Made by a program: the position numbers and the translations under genes
Notes under the pieces: model-generated
Seen by the model: the letters and a program-made list of their open reading frames with translations, nothing else
Told to the model about the DNA's origin: nothing
Databases searched by the model: none
Source: Gammaproteobacteria bacterium
GTDB taxonomy: Bacteria; Pseudomonadota; Gammaproteobacteria; Poriferisulfidales; GCA-002705445
Reading direction: 5' to 3'
Length of the DNA: 64,000 nt
Assembly: GCA_018675635.1 (NCBI GenBank)
Contig: JABGXU010000007.1
Location: forward strand, 255,366 to 319,365
In this document: one piece after another, positions 1-7,661 of the stretch
How positions within the stretch are numbered: position 1 is the first letter of the stretch
How the letters are laid out: the number at the start of each line of letters is the position of its first letter

Positions 1-1
1 G

Positions 2-172
2 TATTTTCATTCTCATTTAATAGTTTCTTCTAATATAGGTATCAATTATAAAGTACCAAAATCTAAATCAAAAATTGGAATTCAGTGCGGAACGCCAATC
101 TACTATGATGTAAATGGCCCGCAAATGCATCAAGATTTTAAATGCAATCTAGGATATTCAAAAATGATGTAA
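2..172 (+). CDS. C-terminal fragment of an unidentified protein (5' end outside window)
   Basis: An open frame runs from the window edge to TAA at 170-172 and encodes the last 56 residues of a protein. The fragment alternates polar and hydrophobic residues with several glycines and ends in GYSKMM. That is loosely compatible with the last strands of an outer-membrane beta-barrel, but the terminal aromatic residue typical of such proteins is absent. It contains two cysteines. No family could be recognised from so short a piece, and no start is available. It converges on the CPBP protease gene that ends at 204. The function is left open. Confidence 0.5.
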   Translation, partial: YFHSHLIVSSNIGINYKVPKSKSKIGIQCGTPIYYDVNGPQMHQDFKCNLGYSKMM

Positions 173-176
173 AATA

Positions 177-199
177 CTTTAATAAATAAGTTATTAAGG
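177..199 (-). terminator. Candidate AT-rich terminator for the CPBP protease gene
   Basis: A 9-bp stem (177-185 with 191-199, one G-T wobble) and a 5-nt loop lie in the 31-bp gap between two convergent genes. Read on the minus strand the hairpin is followed by TATTTTA, a short U-tract. The stem is almost all A-T, so it would be weak. It could also slow transcription coming from the plus-strand gene. Confidence 0.35.
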
Positions 200-203
200 T
201 AAT

Positions 204-1106
204 TTAAAATGATATTCTGCTATTTTTTTTATATAAAAATACTAATAAAAATATTAAAATAGTAGTAATCCATATTGTTGAAAGATGTCCAGTAAAGTGA
301 TCATATGGGCTCAACATAAAAACATAGTTTGAATCAAAATTCACTGAAGAATTTTGTTTAAAAATTTTTATTATAAAAATAAATCCAGCATGAATACCAA
401 TACCATATGATATTGTTTTAAAATATGTTCTGATTACACCTAATAAAATACCAAAAATGAAAAGAGTTATTGCTGCGTCAATGAAGATTACTTTATGGAA
501 ATTTATAAATACATTAAATAATTCAATAAGTCCAGAATTCCATAATATATTATCATCAGTAATTAGTGGTATTTTTATAAAATGAAATAATGAGTAAATT
601 AAGCTACTAAATATTATAATACTGAATTTTGAGATTAAATTATTACTTTTCTGAATCATGATTCCTCTAAAAAACGATTCTTCAATAATTGATATAATAA
701 GGCTTATGAATATTATAAATAAAACTGAGTATAAAAATAATTGATCAAAAATAAACAAGTTAAAGTTAATATTTCTAATATCGAAATACTTAAATAAGAA
801 AATTAAGAGTGTTGAAACAAGTAAACTTAAAGCAAAGCCCTTACAAATATTTAATATAAATTTTATTTTTGGCTCTAAATACCCTACTAGTTGTCTATCA
901 TATAACTTATAAGATTTCATTATTGGGATAATAAATATAGCAGACATTAATATAGCGCCATATTTAATAGCTTTATTTAGTGCTAAAATTGGCTGTTCAT
1001 CAAATTGCATGTACAATAGAGAACAAATCAATGATGACAATACTGCAAAAAATATTATATAGATTGTAAAAAACAATATATTCCTCATGTTTTTATTATA
1101 ATACAT
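204..1106 (-). CDS. CPBP-family (CAAX/Abi) intramembrane glutamic protease
   Basis: This is a predicted polytopic membrane protein of 300 residues (294 if the ATG at 1088 is used). The sequence shows about eight hydrophobic spans and the CPBP hallmark motifs: EESFFRG (EExxxR, about residues 141-147), a second-helix FxxxH-type motif (YSLFHF) and a third-helix histidine (GIHAGF). In the family these glutamate and histidine residues form the catalytic site of a membrane-embedded endopeptidase related to eukaryotic Rce1. Bacterial members act in bacteriocin immunity, protein maturation or unknown roles. Here the substrate is unknown. It stands alone, pointing away from tRNA-Leu and tig, so the context does not suggest a partner. 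Family assignment is good; the role is not assigned. Confidence 0.8.
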   Translation of the reverse strand: MYYNKNMRNILFFTIYIIFFAVLSSLICSLLYMQFDEQPILALNKAIKYGAILMSAIFIIPIMKSYKLYDRQLVGYLEPKIKFILNICKGFALSLLVSTLLIFLFKYFDIRNINFNLFIFDQLFLYSVLFIIFISLIISIIEESFFRGIMIQKSNNLISKFSIIIFSSLIYSLFHFIKIPLITDDNILWNSGLIELFNVFINFHKVIFIDAAITLFIFGILLGVIRTYFKTISYGIGIHAGFIFIIKIFKQNSSVNFDSNYVFMLSPYDHFTGHLSTIWITTILIFLLVFLYKKNSRISF

Positions 1107-1153
1107 AATGCAATTACATAATTATTTTTTACGTATTAAATTAATGAATTATT

Positions 1154-1238
<85 letters not shown>

Positions 1239-1264
1239 TACCTAAATAATAAGTAGGAGTTTAA

Positions 1265-2554
1265 ATGAAATCAAAAGTAAAAAATTTAAAAGGTTTAGAA
1301 AAGGAATTATTTATAAGTTTTGATAGCAAAGAAATAGAGCCTACTATTAATGAAAAATTAACTAAATTAAGTAAAACATTAGATTTAAAGGGCTTTAGAA
1401 AAGGTAAAGTTCCGATGAATGTTGTAAAAAGCAAATATTATGAAGAATGTTTTAATGAATCACTAAGTGAACATATTGAGCGCAATTATATAAAAGTTGT
1501 ATTGGAAGAAAAGTTAAATCCGGTATCTGCTCCAAAAATATCTATGGAGAAATCAAAAGATAAAAATATTTATTCTTTTAAAGCATTGATAGAAGTTATG
1601 CCAGAAATTGAATTAAAAAGTTTAGATAAAATAAAACTTGAGAAACCAATATTAAAAGTTAAAAAAGTAGACTTGGAAAAAGCTGTCAATAAGATAGCAG
1701 AGCAACACAAGGATTGGGTTATTGTAAAAAGAAAATCAAAAAATGGAGATAGAGTAAAAGCAGATTTTATAGGAACAATTAATGGAGAGGAATTTGAAAA
1801 CAATAAAGCAGATGATTTTTTAATAGAGCTTGGAAGTAAACAATTAATTCCTGGCTTTGAAGAAGGTTTAGAGGGAGTAAAATATGGCGATAAAAAAACT
1901 TTAGATATTAAATTTCCAGATGATTATCAGGATAAAAAGATTGCCTCTCAGCCAGTTAAATTTGATATTAATGTTAAAGAAGTTTTAGAGCCAAAAGTTT
2001 CAGAGATTAATGAAGAATTTGTTAAAAAGCTGGGTATAGAAGACGGAAACATAGAAACTTTACATTCTAAAATTAAAGAAGGTATGAAAAAAGATGCAGA
2101 GACATTAATTGATTCTTTTTTGAAAAAAAATGTAATACTAGAATTAAGTAAATCTCAAAAAGTAGATGTACCAAAAAGTCTTATACATGATGAAATCCAC
2201 AGAATGGATAAAGAAAATAATCCCAATGGGGACGTAAAAATTACCCACGATGATATGGAGAAGCTATATACAAAAGAAGCATCTGAGAGAGTTAAAGCTG
2301 GTTTAATATTAAGAGAAATTATTAACAATGAAAAATTTACAGTATCAAAAGTAGATATTGATAGCTGGGTTGAAAATGTTTCTCGTGGCCAAGGAAATAA
2401 ATCAGAGATTGAGAATTATTATTTAAATAATGAAGAAGCTAAGAAAAACATGGAGTCTGTTATTTTAGAAAATTTAGCTGTAAAATGGGTAGTTGATAAG
2501 GCACAAGTTGTGGAAAAAAGTTATTCATTTGATGACATAGTGGAACTTAGATAG
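1265..2554 (+). CDS. tig: Trigger factor, ribosome-associated chaperone and prolyl isomerase
   Basis: Trigger factor binds the ribosomal exit tunnel beside protein L23 and shields nascent chains. The 429-residue product has the family length (E. coli 432). The N-terminal domain carries the ribosome-docking signature GFRKGKVP at about residues 44-51. An FKBP-type peptidyl-prolyl isomerase domain follows at about 150-245 (GDRVKADFIGTING onward), then the helical C-terminal chaperone arms. A clear AGGAG precedes the ATG. It starts the tig-clpP-clpX-lon quality-control block, and its closeness to tRNA-Leu suggests read-through from the tRNA promoter. The C-terminal region is lysine-rich, as expected of an AT-rich genome. 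Nothing is missing. Confidence 0.97.
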   Translation: MKSKVKNLKGLEKELFISFDSKEIEPTINEKLTKLSKTLDLKGFRKGKVPMNVVKSKYYEECFNESLSEHIERNYIKVVLEEKLNPVSAPKISMEKSKDKNIYSFKALIEVMPEIELKSLDKIKLEKPILKVKKVDLEKAVNKIAEQHKDWVIVKRKSKNGDRVKADFIGTINGEEFENNKADDFLIELGSKQLIPGFEEGLEGVKYGDKKTLDIKFPDDYQDKKIASQPVKFDINVKEVLEPKVSEINEEFVKKLGIEDGNIETLHSKIKEGMKKDAETLIDSFLKKNVILELSKSQKVDVPKSLIHDEIHRMDKENNPNGDVKITHDDMEKLYTKEASERVKAGLILREIINNEKFTVSKVDIDSWVENVSRGQGNKSEIENYYLNNEEAKKNMESVILENLAVKWVVDKAQVVEKSYSFDDIVELR

Positions 2555-2589
2555 ACTATCTGTAAATATTTGATTAATATATAACAATA

Positions 2590-3225
2590 ATGAAATACAA
2601 TAAGACTAATATTAGTAATTTGAATCTTGTACCAATGGTTGTTGAACAAACATCCAGGGGAGAAAGAGCATATGATATATACTCTAGACTATTAAAAGAA
2701 AGAATTATTTTTATTGTTGGTCCAATAGAGGACTACATGGCTAATGTTATTATTGCTCAATTATTATTTTTGGAATCCGAGGATCCTAAAAAAGATATAT
2801 CTATATATATTAATTCTCCTGGCGGTTCAGTGACATCTGGTATGGCAATATATGATACGATGCAATTTTGTAAACCTGATGTTAGTACTCTTTGTATAGG
2901 CCAAGCGGCAAGCATGGGTGCAGTTTTATTAGCAGGTGGTGCGAAGAAAAAGAGATTTGCCTTAACTAATTCTAGAGTTATGATTCATCAACCTTTAGGT
3001 GGTTTTCAAGGCCAATCCACAGATATACAAATTCATGCTCAAGAAATTCAAAAAGTTAGAGAAAATTTAAATTCTATATTTTCTAAACACACTGGAAATG
3101 ATATTAATAAAATATCAGAAGATACAGATAGAGACAATTTTATGAATGCAGATGAAGCTAAAAATTATGGAATAATAGATTATGTTCTCAAATCTAGAAA
3201 AGAAATTAAAAAGGATATTAAATAG
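2590..3225 (+). CDS. clpP: ATP-dependent Clp protease proteolytic subunit
   Basis: ClpP forms the double-heptamer serine peptidase chamber that degrades proteins fed to it by ClpX or ClpA in the cytoplasm. The 211-residue protein has the full catalytic triad: Ser108 in GQAASMGA, His133 in MIHQPLGG and Asp182 in the DTDRDNFM segment. The oxyanion-hole stretch INSPGGSV is at 75-82. An N-terminal extension of about 11 residues corresponds to the propeptide removed autocatalytically in E. coli. It lies 35 bp after tig and 24 bp before clpX, the standard gammaproteobacterial order. No separate sigma32-type promoter is visible directly upstream, unlike lon. Confidence 0.97.
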   Translation: MKYNKTNISNLNLVPMVVEQTSRGERAYDIYSRLLKERIIFIVGPIEDYMANVIIAQLLFLESEDPKKDISIYINSPGGSVTSGMAIYDTMQFCKPDVSTLCIGQAASMGAVLLAGGAKKKRFALTNSRVMIHQPLGGFQGQSTDIQIHAQEIQKVRENLNSIFSKHTGNDINKISEDTDRDNFMNADEAKNYGIIDYVLKSRKEIKKDIK

Positions 3226-3249
3226 TATAATTTATACTTAGGAAATATT

Positions 3250-4521
3250 ATGAGCGATGATGATAAGAACCTAGATAATAAACTTTTATATTGTTCTTTT
3301 TGCGGGAAAAGCCAACAAGATGTTAAAAAGTTAATAGCCGGACCTTCAGTTTTTGTTTGCGATGAATGCGTGGAACTTTGTAACGATATAATAAGAGAAG
3401 AATTACTTGATCAAGACCCAAGTGAAGATAAAACATTACCTAAACCAAATGAAATTAATGAGTTATTAAATGAGTATGTAATAGATCAAGATAAAGCAAA
3501 AAAAGTTTTATCTGTTGCAGTATATAATCACTACAAAAGATTAGAGTCGCAGTTTTCAAAAGATGATGGTGTAGAATTATCAAAAAGTAATATTTTATTA
3601 ATTGGACCAACAGGTTGTGGAAAAACTTTACTTGCTGAGACATTAGCAAGAATTCTTAATGTTCCTTTCACTATTGCAGATGCAACAACACTTACAGAGG
3701 CAGGATATGTTGGAGAAGATGTAGAGAATATTATACAAAAATTATTACAAAAATGTGATTATGACGTTGAAAAAGCACAAAATGGAATTGTATATATAGA
3801 TGAGATTGATAAGATTTCAAGAAAAGCTGAAAACCCTTCAATTACTAGAGATGTTTCTGGAGAAGGAGTTCAACAAGCATTATTAAAATTAATTGAGGGC
3901 ACTATAGCTTCTGTTCCTCCGCAGGGAGGTAGAAAACATCCTCAGCAAGAATTTGTGCAAGTCGATACAAAAAACATTTTATTTATTGTTGGCGGTGCAT
4001 TTGCTGGTCTTGATAAAGTTATTAAAGATAGAACCGAGAAAAGCGGAATAGGTTTTTCAGCAGAAGTGCATTCTAAAGATGATTTAGATTCTTTAAAACT
4101 TTTACATCAGGCAGAGCCAGAAGATTTAATTTCATATGGTTTAATCCCTGAATTTGTAGGAAGACTTCCTATGATAGCAACTCTAGACGAATTAGATGAA
4201 AATGCTTTGATAAAAATTTTATTAGAGCCAAAAAATGCTATAACCAAACAATACAGTAAATTATTTAAAATGGAAAATACGGAGATTGAATTTAGGGATA
4301 ATGCGCTAATGGCTATAGCAAAAAAAGCAAAAGAGAGGAAAACTGGAGCCAGAGGCTTAAGAACAATCCTTGAAAATGTTCTTTTAGATACTATGTATGA
4401 CCTCCCTTCAACTCCAGATGTCTCAAAAGTGGTTGTAGATGAAGCTGTTATAGAAGGCGAAACATCACCTTATTTGATATATAACCAAAATCCTAAGAGC
4501 AAAAAAGCAGCTAAAGACTAA
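3250..4521 (+). CDS. clpX: ATP-dependent Clp protease ATP-binding subunit ClpX
   Basis: This is the AAA+ unfoldase partner of ClpP. The 423-residue sequence has the N-terminal zinc-binding domain (Cys15, Cys18, Cys37, Cys40). Walker A is GPTGCGKT at 119-126, pore-1 loop GYVGED at 152-157, and Walker B IVYIDEID at 180-187. The IGF loop that docks onto ClpP is present in SGIGFSAE. The C-terminal small AAA domain ends in [11 protein letters not shown] (sensor 2). The start is supported by an AGGAAA box just upstream. It follows clpP directly and is followed by an independent heat-shock-type promoter for lon. Confidence 0.97.
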   Translation: MSDDDKNLDNKLLYCSFCGKSQQDVKKLIAGPSVFVCDECVELCNDIIREELLDQDPSEDKTLPKPNEINELLNEYVIDQDKAKKVLSVAVYNHYKRLESQFSKDDGVELSKSNILLIGPTGCGKTLLAETLARILNVPFTIADATTLTEAGYVGEDVENIIQKLLQKCDYDVEKAQNGIVYIDEIDKISRKAENPSITRDVSGEGVQQALLKLIEGTIASVPPQGGRKHPQQEFVQVDTKNILFIVGGAFAGLDKVIKDRTEKSGIGFSAEVHSKDDLDSLKLLHQAEPEDLISYGLIPEFVGRLPMIATLDELDENALIKILLEPKNAITKQYSKLFKMENTEIEFRDNALMAIAKKAKERKTGARGLRTILENVLLDTMYDLPSTPDVSKVVVDEAVIEGETSPYLIYNQNPKSKKAAKD

Positions 4522-4527
4522 AAGTAC

Positions 4528-4555
4528 CTTGAAATATTGAAATATACCCACATAA
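4528..4555 (+). promoter_or_regulatory. Sigma32 (RpoH)-type heat-shock promoter upstream of lon
   Basis: CTTGAAA at 4528-4534 is followed, 13 nt after CTTGAA, by CCCACATAA (from 4547). The established RpoH consensus is CTTGAA, 13-17 nt, CCCCATnTA. Only the inserted or changed base within CCCACAT departs from it. The site lies 35-60 bp before the lon ATG, which suits regulation of an ATP-dependent protease. Confidence 0.7.
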
Positions 4556-4589
4556 TATAATTGTGAGCAATAAAATTTAAGGAAAATTC

Positions 4590-6983
4590 ATGAAAAAAAG
4601 TAATTCTGATGAGTTAGTTTTTCCAGTTCTTCCATTAAGAGATGTAATTGTATTTCCAAATATGGTTATACCATTATTTGTTGGAAGGGAAAAATCAATA
4701 AAATCGTTAGAAGTTGCTATGGAAGCTAATAAGCAAATAATGTTAGTGGCACAAAAGAGTGCAGATCTAGATGATCCTCAAGACAAAGATGTATATAGAT
4801 TTGGAACATTAGCAACAATACTTCAATTATTAAAACTACCAGATGGAACAATAAAAGTTCTTGTAGAAGGAGCTAATCGAGCTGAAATACAAGGTGAAAT
4901 TTATGGAGATTCTTATTATGAGACAAAAGTTCAAGTAATAGATGAAAGCATATTTAATGATAGAGAAATTGAGATTTTGTCTAGATCAGTTATAGATTCA
5001 TTTGATCAATATGTAAAATTAAATAAAAAAATTGCTCCAGAGGTTATGACATCCCTTTCAGGTATTGATGAGCCATCAAGACTAGCAGACACAATAGCTG
5101 CTCATATGGTTTTAAAATTGGAAGAAAAACAAGCTATTCTTGAAATTAATGATGTAAAAAAACGAATTGAACATATTATAAGCCTAATAGAGAACGAATT
5201 AGATATCCTCCAAGTTGAGAAAAAAATTAGAGGAAGGGTTAAAAATCAAATGGAAAAAAGTCAAAGAGAATATTATTTGAATGAGCAAATGAAAGCAATT
5301 CAGAAGGAACTCGGCGACATGGATGATATTCCAAACGAAATAGAAGAAATTGAGCAAAAAATTATTAAATCTGGAATGCCGAAGGATGTAAAACAAAAGA
5401 TTAAAGGCGATGTAAATAAATTAAAAATGATGTCACCTATGTCAGCCGAGGCATCAGTTTTAAGAAATTACATAGATGTTTTAGTTAATGTGCCGTGGAA
5501 AAAAAGAACTAAAGTTACTAAGAATTTGGTTATAGCAGAAAAAATTCTTGAAGACGACCATCACGGTTTAGAGAAAGTTAAAGAAAGAATTTTAGAATAT
5601 TTAGCTGTTCAACAAAGAGTTAGAAAACTTAAAGGACCTATTTTATGTTTAGTAGGACCTCCTGGTGTGGGTAAAACTAGCCTTGGAAAATCTATTGCTA
5701 AAGCAACGGGAAGAAAATTTACCAGAATGTCATTAGGTGGAGTTAGAGATGAAGCAGAAATACGCGGACATAGAAGAACTTATATTGGATCTCTCCCTGG
5801 AAAAATTATGCAAAACATTTCAAAAGTTGGTGTTAGGAATCCGTTATTTTTATTAGATGAGATTGATAAAATGGCTATGGATTTTAGAGGTGACCCATCT
5901 TCTGCACTCTTAGAAGTTCTTGATTCAGAACAAAATGATACATTTTCAGATCATTATTTGGAGGTGGATTTTGATTTGTCAGATGTTATGTTTGTTGCTA
6001 CAGCAAACTCCATGAATATACCAAGCGCTTTACTTGATAGAATGGAAGTTATCAGGATCCCTGGATATACTGAAAATGAAAAAGACAGTATTGCTAGCAA
6101 GTATTTAATAACTAAACAATTAGAAAACAATGGCTTGACTGATAAAGATATTAAAATTGATAAAAAAGTTTTTCTAGAAATAATTAGATATTACACAAGA
6201 GAAGCAGGTGTTAGGAATCTTGAAAGAGAGATTTCAAAATTTTGTCGTAAAGCAGTAAAAATTCTTTTATTAAATAAAAAAATTAAAAGCATTAATATAA
6301 ATAAAAATAATCTTAATGAATTTCTTGGTATAAAAAGGTTTAAACATGGAGAGGCAGAAAAAGAAAATGTTGTTGGTCTTGTCAATGGACTTGCATGGAC
6401 AGAAGCTGGTGGAGAACTTTTAAGTGTTGAAACTGCAGTTATTCCAGGAAAAGGAAAATATATTTTAACAGGAAAATTAGGTGACGTTATGCAGGAATCT
6501 ATTCGAGCTGCAATGACAATTGTTAGAAAAAGAGCTTTACAACTTGGTATTGATAAGGATTTTTATGAGAATAAAGATATTCATGTTCATTTTCCTGAGG
6601 GAGCAACACCAAAAGATGGTCCAAGCGCTGGAGTTGGTATTACAACATCATTAGTTTCAGCTTTAACTAATAATCCTGTAAAATCATCTGTAGCAATGAC
6701 AGGGGAAGTTACTTTACATGGTCAAGTTTTACCAATTGGGGGATTAAAAGAGAAGATGTTAGCAGCTCTTAGAGGTGGTATTAAAACAGTTATTATTCCT
6801 CAAGAGAATGAAAAGGATTTAGCAGAGATACCAGATAACATAAAAAACAACCTTGAGATAAAAACTGTTGAATGGGTTGAAGAAGTTTTATCTTTAGCTT
6901 TAGAGAGACCAATTACAGGATTAGTGCTTCCGCAATCAAAAATACCTAGAAAAACAGAATCTAAGGACGTATTAACTCATTAA
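4590..6983 (+). CDS. lon: Lon, ATP-dependent serine protease
   Basis: Lon is a homo-hexameric AAA+ protease that clears damaged and regulatory proteins in the cytoplasm. The 797-residue sequence has the N-terminal LON substrate-binding domain (VFPVLPLRDVIVFP onward), a coiled-coil linker and the AAA+ domain with Walker A GPPGVGKTS and Walker B FLLDEIDKM. The C-terminal peptidase has the Ser-Lys dyad at Ser679 (PKDGPSAGVG) and Lys722 (GGLKEK), the same numbering as E. coli. The start is chosen for the AAGGAAA box just upstream. The gene has its own sigma32-like promoter and a candidate terminator at 7014-7047, so it can be induced independently of clpPX. Confidence 0.97.
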   Translation: MKKSNSDELVFPVLPLRDVIVFPNMVIPLFVGREKSIKSLEVAMEANKQIMLVAQKSADLDDPQDKDVYRFGTLATILQLLKLPDGTIKVLVEGANRAEIQGEIYGDSYYETKVQVIDESIFNDREIEILSRSVIDSFDQYVKLNKKIAPEVMTSLSGIDEPSRLADTIAAHMVLKLEEKQAILEINDVKKRIEHIISLIENELDILQVEKKIRGRVKNQMEKSQREYYLNEQMKAIQKELGDMDDIPNEIEEIEQKIIKSGMPKDVKQKIKGDVNKLKMMSPMSAEASVLRNYIDVLVNVPWKKRTKVTKNLVIAEKILEDDHHGLEKVKERILEYLAVQQRVRKLKGPILCLVGPPGVGKTSLGKSIAKATGRKFTRMSLGGVRDEAEIRGHRRTYIGSLPGKIMQNISKVGVRNPLFLLDEIDKMAMDFRGDPSSALLEVLDSEQNDTFSDHYLEVDFDLSDVMFVATANSMNIPSALLDRMEVIRIPGYTENEKDSIASKYLITKQLENNGLTDKDIKIDKKVFLEIIRYYTREAGVRNLEREISKFCRKAVKILLLNKKIKSININKNNLNEFLGIKRFKHGEAEKENVVGLVNGLAWTEAGGELLSVETAVIPGKGKYILTGKLGDVMQESIRAAMTIVRKRALQLGIDKDFYENKDIHVHFPEGATPKDGPSAGVGITTSLVSALTNNPVKSSVAMTGEVTLHGQVLPIGGLKEKMLAALRGGIKTVIIPQENEKDLAEIPDNIKNNLEIKTVEWVEEVLSLALERPITGLVLPQSKIPRKTESKDVLTH

Positions 6984-7013
6984 TATATAAATCTAATAAT
7001 TTCATATATTTAA

Positions 7014-7047
7014 CTAATACATAAGATTAACATAATATTATGATTAG
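7014..7047 (+). terminator. Candidate intrinsic terminator after lon
   Basis: A 10-bp stem with one bulged A (7014-7024 with 7038-7047), an apical loop of 13 nt and a T-rich tail (ATTTAATTTTG) lies about 30-60 bp after the lon stop and upstream of the hupB promoter. The stem has only four G-C pairs. The nested perfect palindrome CATAATATTATG at 7031-7042 is an alternative fold or a protein-binding site. The rest of the 185-bp gap (6984-7168) holds only the hupB promoter and leader. Confidence 0.4.
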
Positions 7048-7078
7048 GATTTAATTTTGTGATTTTTGTTTCTTTTAG

Positions 7079-7106
7079 TTGACAGAGAATTTTCTTTTTG
7101 TATAAA
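7079..7106 (+). promoter_or_regulatory. Sigma70 promoter of hupB
   Basis: A perfect -35 box TTGACA (7079-7084) is separated by 16 nt from TATAAA (7101-7106), a one-mismatch -10 box. Transcription should begin near 7113, giving a 5' leader of about 55 nt before hupB. This is among the strongest promoter matches in the window, as expected for an abundant nucleoid protein and downstream tRNAs. Confidence 0.8.
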
Positions 7107-7168
7107 TGATACGGGAGCGACAAAAAATTTAGCAATTTCACAATATATTAAAATAGAGGATCATAATA

Positions 7169-7441
7169 ATGAATAAATCAGATTTAATCGAAGCGATAGC
7201 AAATTCAACAGGCTCAAATAAAGCGGAAGCACAAAGATCGTTAGAAGCGACTTTAGGTGCAATAACTTCAACACTGCAATCTGGGGAAAAAGTAACAATA
7301 CCTGGTTTTGGAACTTTTGAGGTTAGACATAGAAACGCGAGAATGGGAAGAAATCCTCAAACTGGAGAAGCAATTCAAATCAAAGCATCAAATACTCCTG
7401 GATTCAAAGCTGGTAAAGCCCTTAAGGATGCTCTAAACTAA
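7169..7441 (+). CDS. hupB: DNA-binding protein HU
   Basis: HU is a small nucleoid-associated protein that bends and wraps DNA as a dimer. The 90-residue product matches the family length. It has the N-terminal helical dimerisation body (MNKSDLIEAIA), the signature GFGTFEVRHRNARMGRNPQTG at about 47-67 and the beta-arm that inserts into the minor groove. An AGAGGAT box precedes the ATG. It sits between lon and ppiD as in most gammaproteobacteria, but tRNA-Val and tRNA-Asp follow it, so the mRNA probably continues into the tRNAs and needs processing. No terminator is visible between hupB and the first tRNA. Confidence 0.97.
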   Translation: MNKSDLIEAIANSTGSNKAEAQRSLEATLGAITSTLQSGEKVTIPGFGTFEVRHRNARMGRNPQTGEAIQIKASNTPGFKAGKALKDALN

Positions 7442-7462
7442 GCCCGCCCTAGTCTGGTGTAA

Positions 7463-7538
7463 GGGTGCTTAGCTCAGTTGGTAGAGCGTCGCCCTTACAA
7501 GGCGGATGTCGGGGGTTCGAATCCCTCAGCACCCACCA
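7463..7538 (+). tRNA. tRNA-Val (anticodon UAC)
   Basis: A 76-nt class I tRNA: acceptor GGGTGCT/AGCACCC, A73, encoded CCA, D-arm AGCTCAGTTGGTAGAGC, anticodon TAC in the loop CTTACAA, and T-arm GGGGGTTCGAATCCCTC. It lies 21 bp after the hupB stop and 16 bp before tRNA-Asp, so all three are likely one transcript. Confidence 0.97.
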
Positions 7539-7554
7539 AACCAAGGAAGAGTGA

Positions 7555-7632
7555 GGAGTGGTAGTTCAGTTTGGTTAGAATACCTGCCTGTCACGCAGGG
7601 GGTCGCGGGTTCGAGTCCCGTCCACTCCGCCA
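7555..7632 (+). tRNA. tRNA-Asp (anticodon GUC)
   Basis: A 78-nt class I tRNA: acceptor GGAGTGG/CCACTCC, discriminator G73, encoded CCA, and an anticodon arm CTGCCTGTCACGCAG identical to the E. coli gene. The D-loop has one extra T compared with E. coli. It lies 29 bp before ppiD with no terminator between them. Confidence 0.97.
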
Positions 7633-7661
7633 TATAAGAAAATATTAAGAAGGAAATACTT

